In this document: positions 45,100-53,798 of the stretch, one piece after another
Position numbering within the stretch: position 1 is the stretch's first letter
Layout of the letters: the number at the start of each line of letters is the position of its first letter
Assembly: GCA_021806645.1 (NCBI GenBank)
Contig: JAJZQX010000014.1
Span: 1 to 64,000, forward strand
Length of the DNA: 64,000 bases
Reading direction: 5' to 3'
DNA from: Myxococcales bacterium
GTDB lineage: Bacteria; Myxococcota; Myxococcia; Myxococcales; Anaeromyxobacteraceae
Program-made: the position numbers and the translations under genes
Notes under the pieces: generated by a model
Told to the model about the DNA's origin: nothing
Seen by the model: only the letters and a program-made list of their open reading frames with translations
Databases searched by the model: none

Positions 45100-47052
45100 T
45101 CAGTAGGCCTCGCCGAGGGAGAGGTGGAAGGCCAGCATCGGCTCGCGGTGGTTGGAGGGGCCCGGGACCGCCGGGAAGCGGTTGGAGAAGGAGGTGTGGG
45201 GCCCGAGGTCGGTGGGGAGCCGGAGGCCGACATCGAGGCGGACCGGTCCGAACGGCGTCTTGTAGCGCAGGCCGAGGCCGGCCGAGGGCTGGAGGGCCGA
45301 GAGCGTGAGCGCGCGCAGCCACTCCCGCGAGTTGCCGGAGGCCTCCGAGACGTTCCCGACGTCGACGAAGACGACGCCCCCGAGCGACACGCCCAGCTGC
45401 CGGCGGACCTCGATCGAGGCCTCGACCAGGCCGTTGCCGCCGGTCGGAACCCAGCGGCCATCCTGGAAGGCCATGGGGGAGAGCCGCTGGTTGCCGTAAC
45501 CTCGGACCGAGTTCGATCCACCCGAGGTGAGGAGGGCGATGATGGAGGCGGGGCCGGACTCCTTGAGGGGCACCAGTCCACCCACGCGGACCCGTCCCGC
45601 CAGCACGGTCCGCCAGCCGAGCGGGACGTAGGCGCTCACCTCGGGTGACACCCGGACGTAGCGATAGCCGTAGGGGCCGACCCGGAAGCCCTCCTGCAAG
45701 GTCAACCCGACCACCACGCCCCGGCGGGGGGCGACCGGGTCGTCGCGTCCGTCCCAGGCGATCCGCTGCTCCAGGTAGGAGAGGAGGCAGATCCGGCTCA
45801 CGTTGCAGCTCTGCAGCTGCGGCGGGACCAGGCCGTTGGACGGGTCGTATCCGGCGTCGAGCCAGTAGTTCTCGAGGTTGTAGGAGGGCAGGAAGGTCCA
45901 GCGAGTCGCGAGCTGCAGCGGCGTCCCCACGCGTGTCCGCACGGCCCAGTAGGAGTAGCTCTGCTCGATGGAGCGCTCGCCACCCAGCCTGAGCGCGAGG
46001 TCGACCCTCCGGCCAAGGGCGCCGGGCTGCTCCATGGTCGCGGTCACCGCGCCCACCAGACCTTCCCGGCTGGCGCGGACGGGCGTGGGGATCCAGGCGT
46101 AGCCGGCCCGCGTCTCGACCTGCAGCTTGCGCAGGTCGCCGAGGAAGTTGCGGTTGGTCCAGCTGGCCAGGGCCTGCGCCTCCCAGCGCGCGCTCTGGAA
46201 GGCGATCCCCGGCCCGGCCTTCAGCGTCTGGAACGGCGCCTCCTGGACGTTCACCACCACCGGCACCACGCCGCGCTCGAGCTCGGGGAGCCCGGTGGAG
46301 ACGCGGGCGCCGGCGAAGACCCCGAGGTTGAAGACGCGGGCCTGGGCGTGGGCCAGGGCGCGCTCGTCGAAGAGGGCCCCGGGCACGACCTCCCTGGTGA
46401 CCTGGTCTACCACCTTGCGGGACGGCACCTTCACCGTCCCGGCCACCTCCACCGGCCCGAACCTGAGGCGCGGGCCGGGCGCGACGGTGTAGGTGACCTC
46501 GACCTGCTCCAGGCCGGGGAGGACGTGCGCGTGCTGGGTCACCACGGCCAGCGCCCAGCCGGTGGAGCGGAGCGCGCCGAGCAGCTGGGTCCGCATGGCG
46601 TCGTAAGCCTCGACGGTGAACGCGGCGCCGACCTTGAGGGCGGGGCGCCGCATGGCGCGGGCCGCCTCGGGCGCCGCCTCCAGCCCCACCGTGGTCAGCC
46701 GGGTCACCCGCGCCAGCGGCCCCTCGTTCACCACGAAGCGGACCCGCACCCGCCCTTCGCCGTCGGCGGTCACCCTTGGCTCGAGCACCTCGGTGCGGTA
46801 ACGCCCACGCTCCCTGTAGAAGGCGGCGATGCGGTCCCGGTCCTCGGCCAGCTCGTCGCGGTCGAGCCTGGCCACGTCGCAGCTGATGAAGCAGCTGGAG
46901 GGGTGGGTGGCCAACTTGTCGGCCAGCTCGGAGCGGTCCACGTTCCGGACGCCGCGCAGCTCCACCGCCGTGACCACCGGCTGGTCGGGCGTCCCGCGGG
47001 CCGTGAGACAGCCGGCGGCGGCGAGCAGGAACAGCGGCGCGCATCGTCTCAT
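45100..47052 (-). CDS. tamA: Omp85 (BamA/TamA-like) outer-membrane protein with POTRA domains
   Basis: 650 residues. Residues 1-15 are a signal segment ending L-A-A-A-G-C, which is close to a lipobox, an unusual feature for an Omp85 protein. Two to three POTRA domains span ~25-270, including 'V-E-L-R-G-V-R-N-V-D-R-S-E-L' and 'F-G-P-V-E-V-A-G-T-V-K-V-P'. The 16-strand surface-antigen barrel follows, with 'G-G-S-N-S-V-R-G-Y-G' (VRGY/F motif) about 525 and 'V-F-V-D-V-G-N-V' near 570. Adjacency to tamB (2 bases) indicates TamA rather than BamA. The start ATG has a distant GGAGG. Confidence 0.86.
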   Translation of the reverse strand: MRRCAPLFLLAAAGCLTARGTPDQPVVTAVELRGVRNVDRSELADKLATHPSSCFISCDVARLDRDELAEDRDRIAAFYRERGRYRTEVLEPRVTADGEGRVRVRFVVNEGPLARVTRLTTVGLEAAPEAARAMRRPALKVGAAFTVEAYDAMRTQLLGALRSTGWALAVVTQHAHVLPGLEQVEVTYTVAPGPRLRFGPVEVAGTVKVPSRKVVDQVTREVVPGALFDERALAHAQARVFNLGVFAGARVSTGLPELERGVVPVVVNVQEAPFQTLKAGPGIAFQSARWEAQALASWTNRNFLGDLRKLQVETRAGYAWIPTPVRASREGLVGAVTATMEQPGALGRRVDLALRLGGERSIEQSYSYWAVRTRVGTPLQLATRWTFLPSYNLENYWLDAGYDPSNGLVPPQLQSCNVSRICLLSYLEQRIAWDGRDDPVAPRRGVVVGLTLQEGFRVGPYGYRYVRVSPEVSAYVPLGWRTVLAGRVRVGGLVPLKESGPASIIALLTSGGSNSVRGYGNQRLSPMAFQDGRWVPTGGNGLVEASIEVRRQLGVSLGGVVFVDVGNVSEASGNSREWLRALTLSALQPSAGLGLRYKTPFGPVRLDVGLRLPTDLGPHTSFSNRFPAVPGPSNHREPMLAFHLSLGEAY

Positions 47053-47134
47053 CGCGGCATGATGCCACGCCCTCCAGCGGCCCGTGCTCCCGCGCCGTGG
47101 GGTCGCCCCTTCGTGTGGGGGGCGCCCTTCGGGC

Positions 47135-47893
47135 TCAGCGGTCCGGCGAGGAGAGGAGCAGGCCGAGGTGGGCCTTCTCCCAGTCGCGCGACCGCTGGTG
47201 ATCGGCGTAGGCGCGCTCGCGGCGCCGGAACTCGGCGCCGTGGATGACGCGCCGGCCGTTCCGCTCGTGGACCGGAACCACCTGGTGGAGCATCTCGTGG
47301 AAGACCACCGCCGCCACGTAGAACTCCGGCACGCCGCGGCGGTCGAGGGTCGGGTGGATCCGGATGACCCGGGCGTCGTGCAGGTAGACACCGGTCTTGA
47401 CGGTGCGCCGGCGCCGGCCTGGCCGCACCGCCCCCCACCCGATGCGCGCCCCGACGGCGCCGCCGAACTCGCTGGCGTTGAGCCGGTCGAAGATCGCGGC
47501 CAGGTCGTGGACCCGTCCGCGCGGCTGCAGCGGCCCCACCCGCGGCGCGCCGATCCGATCGCGCTGGTCGCGGACGAACCGGTCGATGCGCCGGCTGGCC
47601 TCGCGTCGCCGGGCCGCGGCGCCGCGCGTCGTGCCGGCGAAGGCCGCCAGCGCCTCGACCACGTCGCCGGGCGCCTCGAGGAACATGTGGTGGACGCGGA
47701 AGTGGAGGCCGCCACCAGCGCGCCGGAAGGAGACCATGGTGGAGCGGTTGTCGTGGACGGTGAGCTTGACCGGCTCGCCCAGCTGCCCGGCCATGTCGTC
47801 GGCGATCCGGCGCGCCACCGCCACGCGCGCCTCCCGGCCGAGGTGGCGGCCGTCGAAGAGCGGGAGCTGCCGGAACATCTCGCGCGTGGCCAT
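47135..47893 (-). CDS. SprT-like zinc metalloprotein
   Basis: 252 residues. The metal motif is H-E-M-L-H-Q-V ('V-V-F-H-E-M-L-H') followed about 20 residues later by 'H-G-A-E-F-R-R-R-E' with a third His, the SprT layout. The N-terminal ~120 residues ('L-F-D-G-R-H-L-G-R-E-A-R-V-A' and a basic, Arg-rich stretch) are unassigned. SprT/SprTN-type proteins are nucleic-acid-linked proteases or metal-binding proteins; function here is inferred. The ATG at 47893 is the first ATG; a GTG at 47980 would add 29 residues. Confidence 0.72.
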   Translation of the reverse strand: MATREMFRQLPLFDGRHLGREARVAVARRIADDMAGQLGEPVKLTVHDNRSTMVSFRRAGGGLHFRVHHMFLEAPGDVVEALAAFAGTTRGAAARRREASRRIDRFVRDQRDRIGAPRVGPLQPRGRVHDLAAIFDRLNASEFGGAVGARIGWGAVRPGRRRRTVKTGVYLHDARVIRIHPTLDRRGVPEFYVAAVVFHEMLHQVVPVHERNGRRVIHGAEFRRRERAYADHQRSRDWEKAHLGLLLSSPDR

Positions 47894-47979
47894 GGGCGTG
47901 GCCCCATGGTGGTCGGCGGCGTGGTCGGCGGTCAAGACCAGTGCCACTCCCCGGTAGGCATCTTGCCTGGGGTGGGGCA

Positions 47980-49434
47980 CTAGCCGTTCTCTTCCTCGGC
48001 GAGCAGGCGGGCCACCCGCGCCGGCTCGACGCGGAGGTGGAGCATCCGCTCCTGGCTGTAGGTCACCGCCCCTGGGGCCGCGCCGCGTCCCTTGCGGACG
48101 TACTTGGCCCGGGTGCAGGCCACCTCCACCTGCGGCTCGCCGCGGGCGTCGGAGAAGTGGGCGGCCAGGTGGGCCGCGTCCAGGACCGACTCCTGGTCCG
48201 CCTCCGGGCCGGCCAGCCGTATGACCACGTGCGCGCCGGGCTGCCCGCGGGCGTGGAGCCAGAGGTCGTTGCCGCGCGCCACCCGCCTCGTGAGCTGGTC
48301 GTTCTCCGCGGCGCCGCGCCCCACCAGCAGCGCCAGCCCGGCCAGCGAGCGGAAGGTCCGGTAGGGCGGCAGCGGCTCGTCACGGTGGCGGCGCGGCCTG
48401 GCCGCCGACCGCGGGCCGGCCGCCAGCCGCCTGGCCTCGCGCTCGACGGCCGGCAGCGCCTCCAGCGGCTCGACGTCGACCCGGGCCAGCAGCGCCTCCA
48501 CCGCCGCCAGCCGCGCCCGCACCTCGGCGGTGCGCGCCTCGACGCGCGCCGCGCTCTCGACGATCCGCTTGAAGCGCTTGTAGCAGCGCTCCATGTTCTG
48601 GCGCGGGGTGAGCGCCGGGTCGAGCGCGATGCGCACCTCGGCCGGCCCCGCCTCGGTCCACTCGGTCAGCGTCACCTGGCTGGCGCCTCGGGCCACGGCG
48701 TGGAGGTTGGCCTTGAGCAGGTCGCCGGTCCGCCGGTCCGCCTCGGCCGCGGGAACGCGGGCCGCCTCGCCGGCGAGCTTCTCCAGCGCCCGCCTCGACC
48801 GGGCCACCGAGGCGCGCAGCGGCTCCCGCAGGCGGCGGCGCGCCTCGGCGAGGGTCCGCTCCGCCTCGACCGCCGCGTAGCGCCGCTCGATGGCGAGGGA
48901 CCACGGGAAGGGGGCACCGGCCACCGGCTCGAGGCGCGAGGCCCGGCGCTCGCCGGCCGGTGACGGCGTCGGCGGGGTCCAGGGCTGGCCGGGGGCGAGC
49001 CGTCGCCCCGGGGAGACGGCGCGCGACGCCATGAAGCGGACCACGCCGCCGGCGTCTACGAGGAGGAGGTTGCCGTGGCGCCCGGTCAGCTCGGCCTTGA
49101 GCTCCTGCGGACCGGAGGCCCGCTCGAAGCGCAGCGTCACCACCCGGTCGCCGGCCTGCAGCGTGAGCGCCTCGAGCCGGGTCCCCTCCAGCGCCTGCCG
49201 GAGCGGCGCCTGCCAGGCGAAGGGGCTGTCGGGCTGCGGCGGGCGGGCGGCGACGACGTGCAGCCGTGTCACCTCCGGCTCGGCGCAGAGGAGGAGGAAC
49301 ACGTTTCCGCCGCGCCCGTGCAGCTCCAGCGTGAGGGCGTGCTCGGCGTGGACGCGCACGGCGTCCACGCGGGCGCCGCGGAGCGCCTGCAACTCCGCCA
49401 CCACCAGCTCCAGCTCGAGCGCCGTCAACGACAT
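47980..49434 (-). CDS. NFACT family protein (Rqc2/RqcH-like)
   Basis: 484 residues. NFACT-N domain ~1-160 ('L-E-L-E-L-V-V-A-E-L-Q', a 'G-R-H-G-N-L-L-L-V-D' segment), two coiled-coil arms ~185-320, and the NFACT-R domain ~360-465 with 'N-D-Q-L-T-R-R-V-A-R-G-N-D-L-W-L-H-A-R-G' and 'P-G-A-H-V-V-I-R'. The family binds stalled 50S subunits and adds C-terminal Ala tails; in bacteria it is RqcH. No FbpA-type surface domain is seen. It starts 9 bases downstream of the terminator's T-run, so it does not continue the micro-gene transcript. Confidence 0.85.
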   Translation of the reverse strand: MSLTALELELVVAELQALRGARVDAVRVHAEHALTLELHGRGGNVFLLLCAEPEVTRLHVVAARPPQPDSPFAWQAPLRQALEGTRLEALTLQAGDRVVTLRFERASGPQELKAELTGRHGNLLLVDAGGVVRFMASRAVSPGRRLAPGQPWTPPTPSPAGERRASRLEPVAGAPFPWSLAIERRYAAVEAERTLAEARRRLREPLRASVARSRRALEKLAGEAARVPAAEADRRTGDLLKANLHAVARGASQVTLTEWTEAGPAEVRIALDPALTPRQNMERCYKRFKRIVESAARVEARTAEVRARLAAVEALLARVDVEPLEALPAVEREARRLAAGPRSAARPRRHRDEPLPPYRTFRSLAGLALLVGRGAAENDQLTRRVARGNDLWLHARGQPGAHVVIRLAGPEADQESVLDAAHLAAHFSDARGEPQVEVACTRAKYVRKGRGAAPGAVTYSQERMLHLRVEPARVARLLAEEENG

Positions 49435-49443
49435 GCGGCTCCC

Positions 49444-49473
49444 AAAAAGCTGCGGCCGCCCGAAGGCGGCCGC
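49444..49473 (-). terminator. intrinsic terminator with UUCG loop, after the lysine-rich micro-gene
   Basis: On the minus strand, GCGGCCGCC, loop TTCG and GGCGGCCGC form a perfect 9-base stem (49452-49473), followed by AGC and a T5 run (49444-49448). This is the clearest intrinsic terminator in the window. It separates the micro-gene from the NFACT gene. Confidence 0.85.
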
Positions 49474-49500
49474 GGCACCACTCTGCTGCTGAATCCGAAG

Positions 49501-49566
49501 TTACTTCTTCTTCTTGGCGGTCTTCTTCTTCGCAACCTTCTTCACGGCCTTCTTCTTGGCAGCCAT
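49501..49566 (-). CDS. 21-residue lysine-rich micropeptide
   Basis: The ORF has 12 lysines of 21 residues. After M-A-A it reads K3, A-V, K2, V-A, K3, T-A, K4. All lysines use AAG. A GGAGG (49572-49576) lies 5 bases before the ATG inside a longer GAGGAGGGA. The gene has its own promoter (49629-49657) and intrinsic terminator (49444-49473), so it is a single-gene unit of about 175 bases. It looks like the tail of a histone-H1-like protein, which suggests binding to DNA, RNA or anionic lipid. No such family is confirmed; it could alternatively be a small RNA that carries an ORF. Confidence 0.7.
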   Translation of the reverse strand: MAAKKKAVKKVAKKKTAKKKK

Positions 49567-49628
49567 AGTTCCCTCCTCGGAACGTCCATTCACTTCAAGA
49601 ACCACTCACGAATGGACAATGTGCCCGC

Positions 49629-49657
49629 ACGTTACAAAGCGGGATCGATCCCGTCAA
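49629..49657 (-). promoter_or_regulatory. promoter of the lysine-rich micro-gene, with palindromic spacer
   Basis: On the minus strand TTGACG (49652-49657) and TAACGT (49629-49634) are separated by exactly 17 bases. The spacer contains a perfect 14-base palindrome CGGGATCGATCCCG (49640-49653) that touches the -35 box, a good candidate operator. The -10 is a weak match (3 of 6), so strength is uncertain. The rest of the 49658-49775 gap holds nothing else recognisable. Confidence 0.55.
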
Positions 49658-49775
49658 GGAAGCCGCAGCGAAAATCGATCACTCCGATCCATGCTCCCCC
49701 CAGCACGATCCGGACGGGTACAGCGCCAGCGGGGGGCCGACTTTCACGGACGGTGATCGGATCGCGTGGTCGCCC

Positions 49776-50753
49776 TCACCGAGCGTGCGCGTGATGGTCC
49801 ACGCCGAGCAGCGCCGCGCCCACCACGCCGGCGTCGTCGCCGAGCTCGGCGCGCCGCACCTCGAAGTCGCGCCGGGCCGCTCGCAGCACGCGATCCGCGA
49901 GGTGCGCGCGCACGATCCGCTCGAGGTTGGCGCAGCCGAGCAGCACGCCGCCGCCGAGCACGAGCCGCAGCGGGTTGAGCAGCGTGACCAGGTTGGCGCA
50001 GGCGGTGCCGATGAGCTCGCCGACCTCGGCCCAGAGCTCCTGGGCATACGGGTCGCCGGCGGCGTAGGCCGCCTCCACCGCCGAGGCCGAGAGCTTGGCC
50101 GCGTCGCCGCCCACCGCCGCCAGCACCGCGCCGGCCTTCCCCTCGGCGGCCTCCTCGCGCAGCCGGGCCGCCAGGTTCATCCCGCCCGCGTAGGCCTCCA
50201 GGCAGCCCCACTCCCCGCAGCCGCAGCGCCTGGGGACGGCACCACGCGGCGCCACCTTGATGTGCCCGAGCTCCCCGGCCACGCCGCGCCCGCCCTCGTG
50301 GAGCCTGGCGCCGAGGATGAGGCCGGAACCGATGCCCGAGCCGACGAAGACCAGAACCACGTCGTCTACCCCGCGGGCGGCCCCGAAGCGCCGCTCGCCC
50401 CACGCCGCGGCGGAGAGATCGTTGACCACCCGCACCTCCAGCCCGAGCGCGGCGCGGAGGGTCTCGCCGAGCGGAACGTCGCGCCAGCCGAGGTTGGGCG
50501 CGTTGATGACGGTGCCGGTGGCGCCGAGGCACTGGCCGGCCACGCCGACGCCGGCGCTTGCCAGCGCCCCCGGCTCGACGCCCGCGGCGCGGGCCGCCTC
50601 GCGCACCGCGGTGGCGATCGACGCCACCACCACCGCCGGCGTCCGATCGGTGTGCGCCAGCCTGTGGGCCGCCACCACGGCGCCGCTGGTCGGATCGACC
50701 AGCGCGGCGCGCGCGTTGGTCCCACCGAGGTCGACGCCCAGGGCGAGCTTCAC
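49776..50753 (-). CDS. ROK family sugar kinase (glucokinase-like)
   Basis: 325 residues. 'G-V-D-L-G-G-T-N-A-R-A' is the ATP phosphate loop; 'I-N-A-P-N-L-G-W' and 'G-E-L-G-H' hold the catalytic and sugar residues, and 'C-G-C-G-E-W-G-C-L-E-A-Y' is the ROK zinc motif. No N-terminal helix-turn-helix is present, so it is a kinase rather than a ROK repressor. It begins with GTG 2 bases after the phosphomutase stop and supplies hexose-6-phosphate, matching the following step in the operon. Confidence 0.9.
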   Translation of the reverse strand: MKLALGVDLGGTNARAALVDPTSGAVVAAHRLAHTDRTPAVVVASIATAVREAARAAGVEPGALASAGVGVAGQCLGATGTVINAPNLGWRDVPLGETLRAALGLEVRVVNDLSAAAWGERRFGAARGVDDVVLVFVGSGIGSGLILGARLHEGGRGVAGELGHIKVAPRGAVPRRCGCGEWGCLEAYAGGMNLAARLREEAAEGKAGAVLAAVGGDAAKLSASAVEAAYAAGDPYAQELWAEVGELIGTACANLVTLLNPLRLVLGGGVLLGCANLERIVRAHLADRVLRAARRDFEVRRAELGDDAGVVGAALLGVDHHAHAR

Positions 50754-50755
50754 CG

Positions 50756-52126
50756 TCAGCCCCCCCCGAGGTCCTTCATGATGGCCGCCACCCGGTCCTC
50801 GACCAGCTTCCGGATCTCCACCAGCCGCGACTCGGTGACGGCCTCGAAGCGGAGCACCAGGATGGGCTGCGTGTTGGAGGCGCGCACCAGCCCCCAGCCG
50901 TCGGGGAAGACCACCCGCACGCCGTCTACGGTGATCGCCTGGTACCCCTTCTTGAAGAACTCCTGGGCCCGGCGCACCACCTCGAACTTGATCTCCTCGG
51001 GGCAGTCCACCCGCAGCTCCGGGGTGCTGAAGGTCTTGGGTACGTCGGCCAGCAGCGCCGACATGGGCTGCTCGGTGCGGGTCAGCAGCTCCACCAGGCG
51101 CGCCGAGGAGTAGATGCCGTCGTCGAAGCCGAGCCAGCGGTTGGCGAAGAAGACGTGGCCGCTCATCTCGCCGGCCAGCTCGGCGTGCTCCTCCTTCATC
51201 TTGGCCTTGATGAGCGAGTGACCGGCCTTCCACATGATGCCGCGGCCGCCGTTCTTCTCGATGTCGTCGTAGAGCGTGAAGGAGCACTTCACCTCGGCGA
51301 CGATGGTGGCGCCAGGCACCTCGGCGAGGATGGCGCGGGAGAAGAGGATCAGGAGCTGGTCGCCCCAGAGCACCCGCCCCTGCTCGTCCACCGCGCCCAC
51401 GCGGTCCGAGTCACCGTCGTAGGCGATGCCGGCGTCGGCGTGCGTCTCCAGCACCTTGCGCTTGAGCGGCTCGAGGTTCTTCTCCACCGTCGGGTCGGGG
51501 TGGTGGTTGGGAAAGCGGCCGTCCGGCTCGAGGAAGAGCGGTACCACCTCGACGCCGAGCCGCTCGAAGATGGGCACGGCGATGCCGCCGGTGCCGTTGC
51601 CGGCGTCGATCACCACCTTCAGCTTGCGGCGCCCGAGCCTGAGGTTCCTGGCCACGTAGTCCTGGTAGGGCGTGACGATGTCGTGCCTCGTCACCTTCCC
51701 GTGCCCGGTGGCGAACTCGCCCTTCTGGACCATCCGCAGGATCTCCTGGATGGCCTCGCCGTAGAGCGTGGTCGGGCCCACGCCGATCTTCATGCCGTTG
51801 TAGTCGGGCGGGTTGTGCGAGCCGGTGATCATGCAGAGCCCGTCCACCGGGAGCATCTGCGCCGCGAAGTAGACCAGCGGCGTCGGCACCACGCCCAGGT
51901 CCACGACGTCGCAGCCGGTGGCGGTGAGCCCGGCCACCGCCTGGCGGTGGAAGGCCGGGCTGGAGAGCCGCACGTCGCGCCCCAGCACCACGGTCGTGCC
52001 GCCGGCGGCGCGGACCCGGGTGCCGAGCGCGCGCGCCACCAGCCCCACGGTCTCCTCGGTCAGGTCGACTCCCGCCACGCCGCGGATGTCGTACTCGCGG
52101 AAGACGACCGGGTTGACGGTACCCAT
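50756..52126 (-). CDS. algC: phosphomannomutase / phosphoglucomutase
   Basis: 456 residues, alpha-D-phosphohexomutase family. Phosphoserine is S103 in 'T-G-S-H-N-P-P-D-Y-N-G'; the Mg site is 'D-G-D-S-D-R'; the sugar loop is 'G-E-M-S-G-H'; the C-terminal phosphate loop is 'R-A-S-N-T-Q-P-I'. It converts mannose-6-P or glucose-6-P to the 1-phosphate. Sitting 2 bases downstream of manC, it feeds GDP-mannose synthesis; the gene symbol follows the dual-specific AlgC/ManB type. Confidence 0.9.
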   Translation of the reverse strand: MGTVNPVVFREYDIRGVAGVDLTEETVGLVARALGTRVRAAGGTTVVLGRDVRLSSPAFHRQAVAGLTATGCDVVDLGVVPTPLVYFAAQMLPVDGLCMITGSHNPPDYNGMKIGVGPTTLYGEAIQEILRMVQKGEFATGHGKVTRHDIVTPYQDYVARNLRLGRRKLKVVIDAGNGTGGIAVPIFERLGVEVVPLFLEPDGRFPNHHPDPTVEKNLEPLKRKVLETHADAGIAYDGDSDRVGAVDEQGRVLWGDQLLILFSRAILAEVPGATIVAEVKCSFTLYDDIEKNGGRGIMWKAGHSLIKAKMKEEHAELAGEMSGHVFFANRWLGFDDGIYSSARLVELLTRTEQPMSALLADVPKTFSTPELRVDCPEEIKFEVVRRAQEFFKKGYQAITVDGVRVVFPDGWGLVRASNTQPILVLRFEAVTESRLVEIRKLVEDRVAAIMKDLGGG

Positions 52127-52128
52127 GG

Positions 52129-53211
52129 CTAGAGCACCTCGTCGCGGCCGCGCCGCGCCAGCTCGTCGACCGCCTTGCGGACGTCCTGCGCCCGGTCCTT
52201 GCGGCAGACCAGGATGGCGTCGCCGGCGTCGATCACCACCACGCCGTCGAGCCCGACCACCGCCACCGGCCGCGTCCTGGTGGCGATGACCACGTTGTCG
52301 TGGCCGTCGATGACCAGCGCGTCACCCTCCGCCACGTTGCCGAGGTGGTCGGTCTGGCGGACCTCGGGAAGCGCCGCGAAGCTGCCCACGTCGCTCCAGC
52401 CGAAGTCGGCCGGCACCACCACGATCTTCTGGCTCTTCTCCATGACGCCGTAGTCGATGGAGATGGAGGGGCAGTCGGGGAAGACGCGGGCCAGCGTCTT
52501 CTTGTAGCCGGGCGTGCCGAGCGACTGCTGGATGGCGTCGAGCTGCTCGCCCAGCACCGGCATGGCGCGCCGGATCTCGTCGAGGATGACGTCGGCGCGG
52601 AAGACGAAGATGCCGGAGTTCCAGAGGTAGTGGCCGTCGGCGAGGTAGCGGGCCGCGGTCACCACGTCCGGCTTCTCGACGAACCGCTCCACCTTGTGGG
52701 CGTGGTTGCGCCCCTTGGCCTTGCCGGGCAGCTTGGCGCCCACCTTGAGGTAGCCGTAGCCGGTCTCCGGCGCGTGTGGCCGGATGCCGATGGTGACGAT
52801 GTGCCCTAGCGCCGCCAGCCGCGCCGCCCCGGCGATGGCCTCGCGGAAGGCCTCGGGGCGGGCGATGTGGTGGTCGGACGGCAGCATGGCGACGAGGCCC
52901 TGCTTCTGGCGGGCCGCCACGTGGAGCGCGGCCAGCCCGACGCACGGGGCGGTGTTCCTGGCGCACGGCTCGACGATGAAGTTCCTGGCCGGCAGCTCCT
53001 TCAACAGCTTCTTCGCGGCGACGGCGTGGGCCGGCCCGCAGACCACGTAGGTGTCGGCGGCCCTGGCCAGCGGCGGCAGGCGGCGGACGGTGGCGGCGAG
53101 CAGCGGCTGGTCGCCGGCCAGCGCGAGGAACTGCTTCGGCCTGGCCCGACGCGAGAGCGGCCAGAAGCGCGTCCCCGAACCGCCCGCCATGATCACCGGA
53201 AAGATCTTCAT
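52129..53211 (-). CDS. manC: mannose-1-phosphate guanylyltransferase
   Basis: 360 residues, the single-function length; the C-terminal isomerase half of bifunctional ManC/AlgA is absent. '[16 protein letters not shown]' is the nucleotide signature, '[10 protein letters not shown]' the metal-binding region, 'F-V-E-K-P-D' the sugar loop. It makes GDP-mannose from Man-1-P and GTP. The ATG overlaps the NUDIX stop by 4 bases and the algC gene starts 2 bases after its stop, so the operon is tightly coupled. Confidence 0.92.
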   Translation of the reverse strand: MKIFPVIMAGGSGTRFWPLSRRARPKQFLALAGDQPLLAATVRRLPPLARAADTYVVCGPAHAVAAKKLLKELPARNFIVEPCARNTAPCVGLAALHVAARQKQGLVAMLPSDHHIARPEAFREAIAGAARLAALGHIVTIGIRPHAPETGYGYLKVGAKLPGKAKGRNHAHKVERFVEKPDVVTAARYLADGHYLWNSGIFVFRADVILDEIRRAMPVLGEQLDAIQQSLGTPGYKKTLARVFPDCPSISIDYGVMEKSQKIVVVPADFGWSDVGSFAALPEVRQTDHLGNVAEGDALVIDGHDNVVIATRTRPVAVVGLDGVVVIDAGDAILVCRKDRAQDVRKAVDELARRGRDEVL

Positions 53212-53798
53212 CTTCCGCTCCAGACCTCGATCAGCTCGGAGAGGACCCGGGCGGTGGCGCCCCAGATCGTCCGGCCTTCGACCTCGTAGAAGTGAACGTC
53301 CACGTCGAGCCCGTAGAAGGTGCGGTTCTGCGTGCGATGGACCCCCGGCGCCACCAGCGCCGGGATGGGGACGTGCCAGATCGCCTCCACCTCGCGCGGC
53401 GCCGCCGCGTATGGGAACGGATATGGCACCGAAGCCACCCATGGCGTCAAGCGGAACGCGGACTGGAGCACCACCGTCTCGGAGAGCCGCCCCAGCACGC
53501 GCGCCGTGGCCGGGTCGAGCCCCACTTCCTCCCGCGCCTCGCGCAGCGCGGCGTCGAGCGAGGCTTCGCCCGGGTCTACCCGTCCCCCGGGGAAGCTCAC
53601 CTGCCCGGCGTGGTGACGCAGGTCGGAGTGGCGCAGCGTCAACAGCACGCTCGGCACCCCCTGCTCCTCGTGGAGCGGCACCAGCACGGAGGCCTCGCCG
53701 AAGCCGCCCGCCGGCCAGTGCTCCCGCGGGATCCGCCCGACCGGTGACGGGCCCGGCGGACGGGCCGCCAGCGCGGCCTGCAGCGACTCGAGCGTCAT
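53208..53798 (-). CDS. NUDIX hydrolase (CoA pyrophosphatase-like)
   Basis: 196 residues. The NUDIX box is '[24 protein letters not shown]' positions ~94-117, and the preceding 'H-H-A-G-Q-V-S-F-P' (L-L-T-x-R-x-x-x-x-x-x-x-x-G-Q-x-x-F-P) is the CoA-pyrophosphatase UPF0035 motif. It would cleave CoA or similar nucleotide diphosphates in the cytoplasm. Its ATG overlaps the uppP stop by 4 bases, and its stop overlaps the manC start. Confidence 0.85.
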   Translation of the reverse strand: MTLESLQAALAARPPGPSPVGRIPREHWPAGGFGEASVLVPLHEEQGVPSVLLTLRHSDLRHHAGQVSFPGGRVDPGEASLDAALREAREEVGLDPATARVLGRLSETVVLQSAFRLTPWVASVPYPFPYAAAPREVEAIWHVPIPALVAPGVHRTQNRTFYGLDVDVHFYEVEGRTIWGATARVLSELIEVWSGR

